Of a DNA stretch of 64,000 bases, positions 10,645 to 24,200 are shown one piece after another. The stretch is from Coffea arabica. Its lineage: Eukaryota > Streptophyta > Magnoliopsida > Gentianales > Rubiaceae. The position numbers were made by a program, and so were the translations under genes. Each line of letters begins with the position of its first letter. Within the stretch, counting starts at the first letter, position 1. The notes beneath the pieces were generated by a model. The model was not told where the DNA came from. It did not search any database and was given only the letters and a program-made list of their open reading frames with translations. The stretch spans positions 20,106,001 through 20,170,000 of the forward strand of contig NC_092312.1 in NCBI RefSeq assembly GCF_036785885.1, written 5' to 3'.

Positions 10645-13600
10645 TCAATCTTCGTCAAATCCCCCATCAAAACCCTCTCCTTCTCCAGCATCTCCCCAAT
10701 CCTGATCTCCAGCTTGCCCTTGCTCAGCATCATCAGCAGCACCATGAATAGGCACACTAATTTCCATATCTTCGAGAGGTACCTCATCTCTCTCCGGCAT
10801 AGACTCCTTTGCTTCTAGTGATTTAAGATGTTCATCGCTAAAGAACTCAGTGTAGGGCTTGGAAACCTGCAGCATAAATAATTAAGCATAATGATTTTCC
10901 ACCGCATGCATCGCATAGATAAGTTTACAATCTGCACAAGGGAAACATAGCATTATGAATCCTTGATAAGGCACAATTATAGTTTGGGCGTCAAATTAAC
11001 CAAAATTATTAACAAACAAAAACGAGAAATTGTCCGAAAAGGAAATAAAGCACAAGCAACGCCTCTTCCATAGATTCTGGAATCTTGTTTTGGTCCTATA
11101 ACAATAGATGAATCAATTGTCGAGTTGGAATTTTGACGTCAATGCTGACTACTGCTTACTGCCCATGGCAATACTAATATTAGAATGACTTGTTGTTTCT
11201 CCTAAACATTTTTGTACCTTGAAAAGTGAATTTCTGGTCTCAGCACTTGCTACCAAGTTCTGCCAATGCTTGTCTCTTTTTAGTGTGGTTGCCGAACCAA
11301 CTACCTAGCAAGATAGATAAGGAAAAAAGAAAGCTTGTGATTGAGAGGAAACTTTCAGAAATAAATTTGAGATCATGCTTCTGCGAGCCACCATCTTCAT
11401 CAGAATGGACCCATACCAGGACTGAAGACCTTGCCCTAGTGATTCCAACATTCATTCGTCGAAAATCAGCCACAAACCCAATGCCTCTATCCTTGCTGGC
11501 CCGAACACATGAAAAGATTGCAACACCTTTTTCACGCCCCTAGAACATTTCAGAAAGATGAATCTCTTAGTGCCTTCAGATCTTATGTAAACTAATTTTG
11601 AAGAAGCATCAAGCATAAAAGGTCCCAAAAGGAGTTATGGATGCAAATCTAGTTCAGGCAGATGAAGCTAACATGCAGAACCTTCAAGGTTTTGATAGAA
11701 AGGAAAAACCAATTACCTGAAATCCATCAACCGTGTTTATGTCTACTAGTTTTTCAGATCCTACGCCAAAAGTCTCTCGAAACTTATCACGAAAGAGTTT
11801 GACTTGATATCTGTATGGAGATATGATTGCAAGTCTGGAACTCGACTTGAGTTCTGGGTATCCAGTCACAAGTTTACAGTACATTGCCAGGACAAATTCA
11901 ACCTCATCAACGTTAACCCAAGAGCCGCTTCCAGAGGGCTGGGATTCCTTTCCCTCATGTATATCAAAAAAGCTAAAAGGTCCAAAGCAGCGGAACTTAT
12001 GCCATGACCGTTTTGTTTGGTCCATAACATCAGGCCCATCCTCCAGTGCCTCATCATAGAATTCTTTTGAAGGAAAGGTCCTTATCTGCAAGAGATTATT
12101 GGTAAACAACAAACCAGGACTAATTCCAGAGCGGTAATTGTCTCCCTAAATGAAGAAACCAAAACTGTGAGGAAATGTGTGAGCCTCAAGAAGTGGAGCA
12201 AACTTCAACAAACCTCTGGATGCATGCGATATTGGGTCTTTAGCATCTGTACTGGATAGCCAGCTTTCTGGAATCTTTTGAATAAGCTCATTCCATATCT
12301 ATCACAAAGAAAATGTTAGAACCAAGAAGACATTAAGGTGATCAAGCTGAAGATTTTTGCACCAACCCAAACTTTTCAGCTATGGGAGAGATAACAGTGG
12401 CTGGCAGCTGAACTGGGTCACCAACCTAGGAAGAAAGGGAAAGATCATAATACAATTTTAGCTCAGAAAAGAACAAAATCATACTTTAAAATCTTCAAAA
12501 TCACTTATGCAAGAGCTATCCATTTAAAGTTTTCTAACTTGTAATACATTACTGCTGAAGCATATTGCTTATAAACTACTTAAGAAGATTGATGAACCAC
12601 TTTAAGTTTCTGAATTTCTGCCCCAAAAAATAAAGAGCTAAAATTACAATGCTTTCTTCTGCTGCTTTGCATGATTGCACCATTCAAACTGGTGAAAGTA
12701 CAATTTATCGCAATAAAATATTGGCCAGCTGAGATGTGTAAATCACAGTAAGCCTATAGTAAAATCACTTCAAAGAAAGATGTACCAGGAATACTTGTTT
12801 GCACCCATTGGACAATGGAACTAGTGTGGCTGGTTCAACCTATTAGAGACATAAAGTTTGCCATTAAGATGCCAAGAGTTGACATTGTTATTAAAAATAA
12901 AACCAAAAAAAAAATGACTTCAGCTTCTGGACTTTCAAATGTGTTTGCCATTATGCCGAACCAACCAACTACATTTCAATAAGGTTATATTCCATATGTG
13001 AAAGTTCCAAGGATCAAGGATCCTGACTGCTATAGTTACTTATTAAAATGCCTTTGCCGCCAATATAGTATAAATAATGGTACAACCTGTCACAAACTTG
13101 TTTGGTACTTTAAAATTGGGAACTAAATAAAGGTAAAACAATAGGGTATCGTGACTTACAGCTTGAGCAGCTTCATCTATAATAACAACGTCAAACCCGC
13201 GGTTTAATTTACTGAAAAGAGCTGAACCACTAAAACTGAGGGTGGAGAACACCTGCAAATAGTTCCAGAATTACAAACCGATATTGGTCTTAAGTGCCAA
13301 TGGAGGACCGAAATTACATACAATTACTGCTTCATCTAGAATGGAAGCTCGGATGCCATCTTTATCCTTTGTAGCCCCTCCTTGCTTCTGCTTGTCACCA
13401 CTTTGAAAGTCCACGCCTGCAAGTTTCTGTTCCACCTACAAAAACAAGATTCCAGTGATGCTTAAATCGCACTGGATTGTACTTCAATTAGGTTTAATGG
13501 AAGCAAGGTACGTACTAGATAATCCATAGAGACTGCCTGGACAGAATGATGAGGTTTGAGACCAATTCGAACAATTTTAGGACTATAAGCATGGTCATTT

Positions 13601-16600
13601 TCATCACGGATACCTGCCAACATAAATAAACAACTCCGATTCTGATTAGTCCAAAGCAAGATTTATATGTTAATAATCTAAATTTTCAGCACTTGTAGAG
13701 TAATATAAAGAAATACTACCTGGTAAACAAAATTGTGAGTATGTATGGGTGCCAACCTTGATGGGTTGTTCAATGACCCCAGTACAAAACACATTAAACA
13801 GAGACTTGTATTTTCAGCTAAAAATGAGCTAATTCTGCCAGAGGCATCATAAGACATAAGTCAGACAATACTTACTTACATAGAAAGTAAGATGCTACCT
13901 CCCGTTTCTTTACTAGGATTTTTCTTTTACAGAGAGTTTCATACGTGGAATGTTTTACAATCAGTTAAACTATAATAGAGATCTTGCATGATGAATATGT
14001 GCAGAAGCTACCAGTAAAGCCATGTTATTCCAGATGGCATCCCTCAAATTTAAAATGCATAACTTGCCATATGTAGAGAGTTTTTTCAGGAGTTTTTCTT
14101 CCTTGCCCGTGAAGTGGTTAACAGGTTTCTTACTTTTTACATTTAACACAAATGCCTTCAGCAGCTCCCTATAATCTGGATCCAGAAATAACCCTAATTC
14201 AAAAGTTTAGGAACTAAACTTCTCACTGTCAAATACAATACTCAGTATGAAGATAACAGTACAAAGAAGAGTGACTGACCAGTATTTAGAAGTCGTAATA
14301 CAATTTCATCAAGGGCAGAATTTGATGGAGCACATACCAGAACACGAACACGATATTTCCGACTGGAATTAACCACTTCTGGTTTCTAAATAGTAGCAAG
14401 TCAGATATGGAATTCCAGTTTAAAATCAGAACTACTAGGAACGAAATAACTCAGGCATACCAAATCATTTCCAGTAGTGGGGAAAAAGCCATCATCACCA
14501 TCTATAGGCATCAGTTCATCTCGAGGATTTATCCCAACCAACCATGGAGAAGCCTTCTCCCAGTGAGCGTATCTGCAAAATATCCAAATACCTCATCTCA
14601 TGTACCAATACCACAAAAAAAATGATTACAAAGAAATATCACCCCAAGTACAAAGAGGAAATGATACAATGTAGAAGCGTATGACTTATGTATATAACCA
14701 GAAAGCTTCTGTGGGATTCCCCATTCTTACTCTTAAGTCCTTGAGAAGTGCAAAAACATAATTCCCAAAGCATTCTCGAATCCCGGGCTTTCCATAATTT
14801 CTAACTAAAAAAGCATTCAAATGTTAAATATCTTGACAGTTTCCTTTTAAATGATGTCTCTCATCAAAATGTCCCGCTTTTTCTTATATAGAAGGATGTT
14901 TAACTGTTAAATCTCCAGCATATTACAAGCCTCTTCACTGTGGGTACTTCAATCATACTAAAAAAGTCAAAAAGTGTATATATTGCTAACTTAAACATAT
15001 CTGATAAACTTGAACTAAGATAGATCTCCTAACATACTCCCCTCCCCACCAAAAAAAAAACCCTTGAAAGGAAAAAAGCAGAAAAAGGAGAGAGGAGAGT
15101 GGGAATAGATTATGATAAAAACTCAAAATGAGATACAAACAAAGAAGGACTACATACTTGTCCTGAAGTGCTAGTTCTGGTCCGCGCTTTACTCCGCTTA
15201 ATTTCCCCCTGCAGAAGTAGAGAATGCATACGCAACATAAATTACCAAAAAATGCTATTCATTTGTTATTTTCACAACCTAACAACCTTTAAGCAAGCAC
15301 ATGCCGTATGTAATCATTTTTCGGTCAAAGCAAGCTCAACAAAAGTTGCTGAAACAAACAAACATATTACTTGTTGGAGTGTACTCTAGCAGGAGTAGCA
15401 TGCAGAATGGCACTGAGAAGCCCAAGAATAGTTTGTGTTTTGCCAGTTCCTGGGGGTCCCTGGGAGGAATCAACAGATTAGACAATACACCTAATGGCTC
15501 AAGCAATTGTCTCCTCTAGGCGTATGTGAAGTCAATATGTCCATTACTTGGAAGAAAGAAACTCCTAGAACTTGTAACGCATATATTAAATTAGTAACAG
15601 GACAAGGAAGCAATATCACTGTTTTCTGTTCAACAAAAGATGAAGGATTTTCTGAGACAACCCAGATTGTCATGAAGAGTAGCCAACAGAAAAAAGAAAT
15701 CTTGTCCGTTTAAAAAATTTGGAGCATAGAGTATTATGCCAAACCTGAATCAGGATGAATTTCTTACGTGAAAGACCTGCCTGCAGTAAACAACCAGATC
15801 AAAATAAGATAAACCATATGAAAACATGCAAAACTGATGCAAGATCTGGTTTAGAATAGAAAGATGTTTTAAGTGAATTGGCAATTGAAAAGCCCAGATG
15901 CACAGAGAGCAAACAAATGCATGATACTCCAGTCATCTGGGGCTAAAGGGGCAGATGTGACCACCCTTACCCTTTCAAGCAGGGAAGGCTGATCATGAGC
16001 ATCATTCCCTTCCGCTTCCAGCCCAATTGAGCACTCATATGCTGAATCAAGGCTTGCCGAAAAATGATACATTGCTTCAAATCGGCAAAATATTGAAAAA
16101 GGGTATACATGATTCCCCAACAACTCACATTTATGGCTTCAATTTGAGACAGGTTATGATTGCTTTCAATAAACTGCTTTAGGGGTCTAGATATATTCCA
16201 GGCACGGTCTTCAGCAGCATAATTGCTTTCAGCGGCCATTAATATCAAATCTTTGAAAGGAAGGGATCTAATTGACCGCAAAGCTACATATTCACGGACA
16301 ATGGTTGATAAACTGCAAATCTGTACATAGAACATGAAACAAGAGAAAATTGATATTCAAGTATGTGTAGTTATGTCAATATTTATGTCCAGTGCATAGA
16401 TCAGATGATCAGAAACTTTAGCTACATCATAGTAGTTCAACATTCTGTACAAAACTTGCTTCCAGTAAATATTGCATCATTAGGGGAAACAAATCCCTCA
16501 CAGTTAACTGCTGATATACTAAGGATGCTGAATAATAATGTTAATGCTTAATCAATACAGCTTGAAATCATACCAGGAAATGTTGCAACAATACTACAAC

Positions 16601-17440
16601 AGAAAATATATCCTCATCCTATTTCTCTTTGACATTGTGGGAAGAACATATACCTTGATTTAGGCATCAAATTATACAAAATAAAACAAAAAGAAAAATA
16701 AAAAAAGAAAAGAGGAAGAGTGAAAACAATACTTCAAGATTATCCTTTCCACCTATGTTAATAAAGGAAAATGGCAAGTCTATTCCCACTAAGTTTAACT
16801 TAAATTTCTGACCTTGATTCCCAAATGACATCTAGGCAATATCAGAGGAAGATCACTCAAATAACTCCTATAGTGATAAAAAATCCAGAGATACCTTCAT
16901 GATGAATACATATCTTTGTACTTCGGTGACTAAGGCTTGCATATTTAACAGCCTTGAGCAGGAATGGACGTCATTTGTGTTCAATCCTTTGACTTCTCCA
17001 CTTGTATTCAGCCTGAGTCTCATTTTATCATGCTGACGATGCTCAACTAGTGCAAATGCATATGCAGTTGGGAATCCTTTAACATCTTCAAACTTCAGAA
17101 CACATCGAGATCCATTGTTAGAACCCAAACATCTAGGAATAATACAGTAATATCAACTCATATGGTTTTGAAATTTATTAGCATCCCTGAAGGTTTCATT
17201 GATAATTTCGACATAACTACGTTTTTGAAGTCTGATAATATTAGGTATATAATTAATGGATGCAACTGGACTACCTTCTGGTTTGAAAGCAATAACAAAT
17301 CATTCTGTGAGATCGATTGTGCATCCACACATATAACCATTGGCATGTAAAATCCATTGACTTCACTGCATTCTGCTATTATACCTTGCATCCATTCAGT
17401 TGCTGTAAGCGCAAAAGGACAAGTTATAGTGTATGAACTG

Positions 17441-17486
<46 letters not shown>

Positions 17487-18145
17487 TCACACACACACAC
17501 ACACACATACACTCACACACACAGACCACAAACACAGAACTTTGTTTCCATTGATCCAAAAGCATAATGTCAAAACAAAGCAAAGAAACAAAGTATAAAC
17601 AAATAAATCCACTTGCGAGCTCGAAAATACATAACATTCACATCTGTATTAATTTGAAACAAATTAAACACCTCAAAATAATATGCAGTACTGGTACTAT
17701 GGTAGTTTGAACAGACAAAAATAAAATGTAAGGATTCCTAGACATTTAACAGCAATCCAGAAAAGTCAAATACCCTCTTCATCGTCTTTCCCTTGCACAA
17801 TCTGTGCTTTTACCTCTTCAAAAAGAAGAGGCTCAAATGTTGCAAGGTATTCTTCGATATCTTTGTATGTGTCCTTCACTTTCTGTAGACCCTGGCTGCT
17901 CCCATCCCCTCTATTATTCTTGTCCTTCTGTTCCAAGATAAATTAAAAAAAAAAAAGGAATAATTCATTCATCAATGCCAAAACACATGGAAATATGGAG
18001 GAAGAAAGAAAGAAATCAAGAAAGAGAGAAAATAACTAACTACTTGGGATTCTTTGAGAATGCGAATATAGTCCCAGCTAAGGACAATTTTGTAGAAGCG
18101 AAGAATACAAGCTTCTTCTTCCAGTTTGTTCTTGTCCAAAGCCAT
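10645..18145 (-). CDS. MAA3: SEN1/MAGATAMA 3-type SF1 helicase (20 exons)
   Basis: Spliced gene for an 823-aa superfamily 1 helicase, like Arabidopsis MAA3 (related to yeast Sen1), a nuclear RNA/DNA helicase needed for pollen tube guidance and female gametophyte development. Exons in order: 18145-18044, 17927-17774, 17402-17275, 17092-16895, 16320-16129, 15780-15745, 15459-15371, 15208-15158, 14572-14461, 14385-14280, 13613-13516, 13435-13322, 13252-13160, 12839-12786, 12425-12367, 12298-12214, 12085-11717, 11539-11417, 11304-11218, 10866-10645. All introns are GT-AG and every phase matches. Visible motifs: Walker A GPPGTGKT (exon 7), motif Ia APSNSALDE (exon 10), Walker B DEAAQA (exon 13), GDPVQLPAT (exons 15-16, V where K is usual), QYRMHPE, TVDGFQGRE, and RRMNVGITRA. 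The C-terminus is acidic. Start is MALDKNKLEEEA, matching the family N-terminus. Confidence 0.93.
17445..17522. repeat. Compound (CT)n(AC)n microsatellite in MAA3 intron 2
   Basis: A CT run of about 38 bp (17445-17482) continues directly into an interrupted AC run (17483-17522). It lies inside the intron between exons 2 and 3 of the helicase gene, about 45 bp upstream of the exon 3 acceptor in gene orientation. It is likely polymorphic between individuals. Confidence 0.9.
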
Positions 18146-19639
18146 TTGTTTCCTCCTCAATTCTTCAGTCTCTCACCCCTATGAAAAGCGGGGAGAAAAA
18201 GGTAAAGAAAATGGAGGGTTTTAACCTTTTGATTTGGCAAAGTGGGGGTTTAGACAATGAGAGATCGTGGGGCTTTAAATGCACGTTTCATCTTCCACTG
18301 TGTTAGAGGGTGTGGATTGTAAAAACATCAAAATAGATCGTCAAAATTCTTAATTAAAGAGAATATAATCAAGGGTTAAAATAAATAAATATTTGTTAAA
18401 AAATAATTTAGCAATAGATGAATGAGATTTAAAAAACAGGGAGAGGATTATAACCCAAAACATCTAATTTGTGGGGTTAACATGAAATATTGTCAAAATT
18501 GAAGAATCTTAATTTACTACGTACCCTCATATCGAAAAAAATAGATGTTTTTAATTATATAATAATTAAATTATCGTAATTTCAATAATTTAAAATATAT
18601 AAACAAATTTAAAAAATATAAACAATGATTGAAATATAGATCACTACCAAGAATTCATTGTTTGATTGTGAAATGTTAATAGAATATAGAAATCTTTCTA
18701 ATATTAATGGATTGTTAAATTAAATAGGAGTAAGGATCTCCTATCATGTTTTGTACGCTATTCTTCATTTCGACCTTCATTAATTTGTCATATAATTTTC
18801 ATGAATATCTCATTTTAATTTTTTGTTGTTGTGATCAAGTACTTACTTCCATCTAAGATTAATTCCAAAAAGCAAGATATTCAAGGAAATTGTGGCACAT
18901 TTTGAGGGTTTCCTTGACCAAGTTGAATAAACAAAACGTTTCATTGATTAGTCATTGTTCTATAATAAACTAACTCATAAATTATCAATTGCTGTTATAA
19001 CAACAAGATTTTTTTCTTAAAAAAAAAAGAAAAAAAAGAAAAGATTTAAAGAAAAAGAAAACAAAAGCGCAAAGTAATTATTATTGTTGCACTAAGAAAA
19101 AAATATTATTTGCATTTCATATTTTGTTATTTACACTCCCACCATTTGTTATATTATATAATCTAATACAGAAAATTATATAATAAAAATAATAATGAGA
19201 GAACAAATAATAAAAAAAAAGGAGTGTAAATAACATTTCCGTGTACTAATCAGAGAGTAACACACAAACACCCGTGAAATCTCGTGTTTACCCTCAGCGT
19301 CCGTCTGTCCTCGGTTTTGGTTCGCCTGGTTCCGCTAATGCTATTGCGAACCATTTACCAACGCCGAGGAGACTGGGTCTGGGATGTCTTCTCCTCTTTC
19401 TTGCTCCCCAACCCTAACAATACATCTCACTGTTCTTCTTCCTCTAACTGCCTTCTCCACTTTCATGTCTGTATATCAGTTGACCCCACCTTCGTTTCCT
19501 AAATCTCTCACTTCTTAAACCCTAAACCCCCTTCCCTGATATTACAAACTATGGCCTAAAAAACTCTGGTGTTCCACAAAAAAAATATAATATCAAGTTT
19601 ACGACAAACCCCATTTGCAGTGGCCCATCTCTTGGAATA
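18146..19639. other. Divergent intergenic region between MAA3 and PPR genes
   Basis: Both genes are transcribed outward from this 1.5-kb region. The MAA3 leader sits at about 18146-18250. The middle is AT-rich with no gene. The part next to the PPR gene (19260-19560) is more GC-rich and is probably its leader. I see no clear TATA box for either gene. Confidence 0.4.
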
Positions 19640-21292
19640 ATGCCCTTGTGGATCCAAAGGGCGTCCAAAAAAATTGCCTTGAAATCCATTACTCGTTGTT
19701 TTCATGGTACCCCTGCACAATTTGAATCGCACCTTCCCAAAGCTGAAACTATTTGGTTCATCAAAGTAGTATGTACTCTATCTGTTTGTGAAAAGTTATC
19801 TGTTTTCAGCTCAGATTATTTTCGGGAGCATTTGAATCCGTCCATTGCTTTCTTTGTTATTCAACACATTAATAACCATTTCAGCAACCCCAGATTAGCA
19901 TTTGAATTTTTCCAATTCACACGGCTGAATTTGAGTCTCGTTCATTCCGTTTCAACTTTTAATTTGCTTTTGATGTCACTTTGTCAAATTGGCTTTTTTG
20001 ATTTGGCTCAATTAATGCTTGACTATACTATTACTGATGGACTCTTACTTGACGGTTCAGTAGTAGAATTTCTGGTATCTTGTTTTGCGAATGCAGGCAA
20101 GTTTAGGATATGTAAAGAAGTTTTGATTTCTCAGGCTAATTTAAGCAGTGAGAAAGAAGAGGTTGTTAGTTCTTTTGCACATAACATTCTTTTAAGTATG
20201 CTAGTGAAGCGAAATAGAGTAGATGAAGCTGTTCAATTTTTTCAAGATCATATTCTTATATTAAGGGGCTTTTGTCCAGATACTTGTAGCTTTAATATTG
20301 TGATTCGAGGATTGTGTAAGGGAGGCCAAGTTGATAAGGCCTTTCAGTTATTCTACGATATGGGAAGTTTTGGTTGTTCGCCTGATATGATAACATACAA
20401 TTCGCTTATAAACGGGTTGTGCACAGTTGGTAATTTGGATAGAGCATTATGCTTACTGAGAGATATCCAATCACAAGTTGGGGTTGCACCTGACGTCGTC
20501 ACATATACTTCGATTATTTCTGGTTTATGCAAGTCAGGAAAGATGGAGGAGGCTGCTAGTCTTCTGGATGAGATGGTGCAATGTGGGATAAGACCGAATT
20601 TAATTACTTTTAATGTTCTTATTGATGGATTTGGCAAGTCAGGTGAGATGGTTTTGGCATTTAAGATGCTTGACAAGATGCATACCCTCAATTGTGAACC
20701 TGATTTAGTTACTTTCACATCTCTCATCAGTGGTCATTGTCAGATTGGAGAGCTAGACCAGGGCTTGAAGCTTTGGGATGAAATGAATTCAAAAAGGTTG
20801 TTTCCCAATGTATATACTTTCTCTGTTGTTATCAGTGCTCTATGCAAGGAGAATAGATTAAATGAGGCTCGTGATCTGTTAAGGCAGTTATTTTGGAGAG
20901 ATGATATTGTCCCCAAAGCTTTCATTTACAACCCTGTGATTGATGGTTTTTGCAAGGCGGGTAATGTTGATGAGGCAAATTCAATTGTTGCAGAAATGGA
21001 TGCAAAAAAATGCGTTCCAGATAAATACACATTTACCATTCTCATTTTAGGGCATTGTATGAAAGGAAGAATGTATGAAGCTATTAACATCTTCAATAAG
21101 ATGTTAATCGTAGGTTGCACTCCTGATCAGATCACTGTAAACTCTTTGGTATCTTGCCTTCTGAAGGCAGGGATGGTGAATGAGGCTTACAGGATAAAGA
21201 AAGCTGCATCTGAGCAATTGCAGTCAGGATTTACATCTTCCAAGCAGCCTGAGCCTATCAGGGAAAATATGGGTATCCCAGTGGCTTTATAA
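19640..21292 (+). CDS. P-class pentatricopeptide repeat protein (At2g06000-like)
   Basis: Intronless gene for a 550-aa PPR protein. The N-terminus (MPLWIQRASKKIALKSITRC) is basic and hydroxylated with few acidic residues, as in organelle targeting peptides, most likely mitochondrial. About 12 P-type repeats of roughly 35 residues run from about residue 100 to 525. They include TYNSLINGLC, TYTSIISGLCKSGKMEEA, TFNVLIDGFGKSGEM, TFTSLISGHCQIGEL, IYNPVIDGFCKAGNVDEA and TFTILILGHC. No E or DYW domain follows, so it is not a canonical editing factor. P-class PPRs bind organelle transcripts base by base to stabilise or process them. The repeat order and N-terminus resemble Arabidopsis At2g06000, whose target I do not know. 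Lack of introns is typical of the family. Confidence 0.92.
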   Translation: MPLWIQRASKKIALKSITRCFHGTPAQFESHLPKAETIWFIKVVCTLSVCEKLSVFSSDYFREHLNPSIAFFVIQHINNHFSNPRLAFEFFQFTRLNLSLVHSVSTFNLLLMSLCQIGFFDLAQLMLDYTITDGLLLDGSVVEFLVSCFANAGKFRICKEVLISQANLSSEKEEVVSSFAHNILLSMLVKRNRVDEAVQFFQDHILILRGFCPDTCSFNIVIRGLCKGGQVDKAFQLFYDMGSFGCSPDMITYNSLINGLCTVGNLDRALCLLRDIQSQVGVAPDVVTYTSIISGLCKSGKMEEAASLLDEMVQCGIRPNLITFNVLIDGFGKSGEMVLAFKMLDKMHTLNCEPDLVTFTSLISGHCQIGELDQGLKLWDEMNSKRLFPNVYTFSVVISALCKENRLNEARDLLRQLFWRDDIVPKAFIYNPVIDGFCKAGNVDEANSIVAEMDAKKCVPDKYTFTILILGHCMKGRMYEAINIFNKMLIVGCTPDQITVNSLVSCLLKAGMVNEAYRIKKAASEQLQSGFTSSKQPEPIRENMGIPVAL

Positions 21293-24200
21293 GTGAAGTT
21301 TGTTACAATGGCCTGCTCCTGCCCTTGGAAGCAGTTTGGCTGCCTATATTTTTCATTCTCCATCATGCTTCAATCTTCAGGAATATAGTTTCAGAATCCT
21401 AGAGTGATAAATCAGCTGGGGGTGAGCATAATCTTTATTCACTTTGTTCATGTTTTTAAAGAAATATCAGCTCTAACTACTAAATATGACATGCCAAGAA
21501 TATTTCTTCATCGAGTTGTAATTCAATCTTCAAAGATCTAAGTAATTCTTCTTGTAACATCTCTGGGTTTGCAGTTTTGTTTAAACTTGCAGTATGAAAA
21601 CTATAAGCTCCCTATCTTCCAATGATATTGTGCTGGCAACATCTGTAGCAATTTTACTCTCCTGAAACTTTAATTGTTAGTTATTGTGGGATGCTCATAG
21701 TCCAAAGGCGGGAAATTGGGAGGACAGTTTAGGTTCTTGCTCTCGGATAACATCTACCAAAGCTTAGTGATACGTGAGGATTTTTATGGCTAGCTGTATT
21801 GCTGAGAGGATGTGTGTAAATGTCCACTTAGAGAACATACATTGTGCACAAAAGTTCGTAACAGTATTTTACAGGATGCCTGAATGACTGAAGTTGGCTT
21901 TTAGAATCCATCGGAAACTTCCATCTTATATGCTAATATTTAATGGGCAAAATTTTTATAGCATGTTTCTTAAATCTCTCTTTAGTTTATACAGAAGCAT
22001 CTGTAGTCTTATCTGGTCCATCACTTTAATGTACTCATACCTGTTGACTTGCGCATGCTGTTGTGCCCTATCAGTTTCATTTAGGCATCATGAAAAATGT
22101 ATTTTAGTTTTCATCAGCTTATTATGACTTACTGGTGCAAGTACTAAAGAAGCTCGTGAAATTGTCTTGCTGCATTAGATTCAGAATTCATCTCTAGGTC
22201 CTTTACAACTGGCCATTAGAATTCTTTGGTTACCAAAGGTTGATATAGGTTAATAGGTGGCAAATAATTCCAAGTTTGTAGGTAAGCAATCCATTCAAAC
22301 TCCTTAGCTGTTGAAATTCTGACTGGAAAATTACCTCTTTAACATATATCTTCTCTCTTCATACAGTTATAGTATCTGCAATTAAAGCAATTGGGTTGGT
22401 TGCGAAATACTTCCAAATTTCCTTCTCATATGGTACCACCCTCATTCACAGAAACATGGCTAAATAACCCTTTTGGCATGTGGCTATTTTTTGCTTTGTA
22501 AACTGAAAGTTGTGAGTTTGCATTTACTTTGTGTTTAGCTAAATTAGCTTACCCTTTTGGCAAGATCTATTGTTTAGTTCGGTTTAATATACTCGGGAAT
22601 GTCTCGGTGAAACGGCGTAGTATTAGGTAGTTGGTCAGGTAAAGGCTGGCCAAGCCTCTGATGCTTAGCTGTTGAAGTATATACTTGACTATTGTCGGCT
22701 GTCTTCCCATTCCCAATGTTCAATCAAGACTTCATTTCTTCACTGCTGGTAATAATCTCCAACATCTTTTGTTACAGTCATCATGTTGAAGAATGGGTAG
22801 GGGCATGGACAAGAATGGCATTAGCCCGATATACAGCTATTCTGATAGCCTTGTTGACCTACCTGTGAAGTTTAATTCTCGAAGGCTGTTTCCTGAAGGT
22901 CAGCATCCCATTTCACTTTTCTTCTCACTGGTCTTCTGGGTACGTTGAAAGTGCTGTTTTGGCTTTCCTTTTACCTGAGGTGCTTTTTGTTTGTTATTGA
23001 TATATGCCAATACTTTGAATTCTTTTTTCAGGTAAGAACAGATTTCAGTGCTTCCTTCTGCGGTAGTCAAGGGTCCCTGGTCGGGTAAGCGTGCCAATTT
23101 TGAGGCAGAAATTGCAATTTCGTCAAAAACATTTGTTGGACCGAGGATGGTCGACGTCAATGATGTGGTTTGATACGTCTGCTAAAGTAAACTCAAGCTT
23201 TGGTCGGGTCTGGTCCAAAGGGCCAAAAAATATGGCCAGAACTGTTAAGCTGGCACCGGTTGGTTTGGTCAGTCATCCTCGAGCATATGAAATTGGTTCA
23301 ACATTGATAAAAACCCCCATAGCTGCACCTTCTGGTAGCTTCTAGTAAAGCACTTGCTTCTGATATTTCTGTTCTTCTTGTTCATTGAGCTCTCTAGTAG
23401 TTGTGGCCCGATTGGACGTTGGTGGGGTGTGGAAGTAATCTGAAGTGATAACTAAAGTTTCAGTTGCCAGGAGGAATTGCACCTTCTCAAATATCTGCTA
23501 AAGGCGATGAGCAAGCTGGTTCAGCCCTACAATTGCATTTCCCATTAATATATACGTCTCCGACCTGCACCTCTTCGACTTTAATCAATCACCAGTGATT
23601 AGACCATATTAACACCATGCCAGCCAGATTGCAATGGCAGTCCAAAGGCCCTGCATTTTTTTTTTTTTTTTTTAAAAATGGACCTTACCGAGGCAAAGGT
23701 TCTCTTCTGGGGAAGAAGACAGGTTGGACCGTACCTCAAATGACTTTCCGGCCTTTTCTCATTCAGTTTTGTTTAGCAAGGTTAGCTCGACTCTTTAAAA
23801 AATAATAATAATAAACAAAAAGAGGATCAGTTTAGCAATGCAGAACGGAACTTGAAAAGTATGAGATACTGGTAACTAAACATGGGTTCCTGCATCATAA
23901 AATTCTTTTTATGATTTAATTCCTTGTACCAGAAGAGTTGCAGTTACTTGTACACGGTTGAGTTCCCTTTTGAGGGAGTAGTAGGTATTGTCGTGAAGGT
24001 ACGCACAAAAGATTATTTGACGCATCTAGTAGTGTGGTCAGTCAACTCCATATAATATAATCGAAGTCTGCACTGGCGCATGCCGGGATCTTTTGGCTGT
24101 TATCATCGAAAGACGGGGAATTTATCTACTCTGCACCCGGCAGAATGGAATATTTCCTTTCAGGGCCTGGAAGCTGTGATGTTGTAAAAGCTATTATATC

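Noticed and set aside
17158-17637. 159-codon minus-strand frame with Arg-Glu repeats
   Set aside because: Runs from MAA3 intron 2 (microsatellite translated as REREREs) into exon 3; only 17402-17275 is coding.
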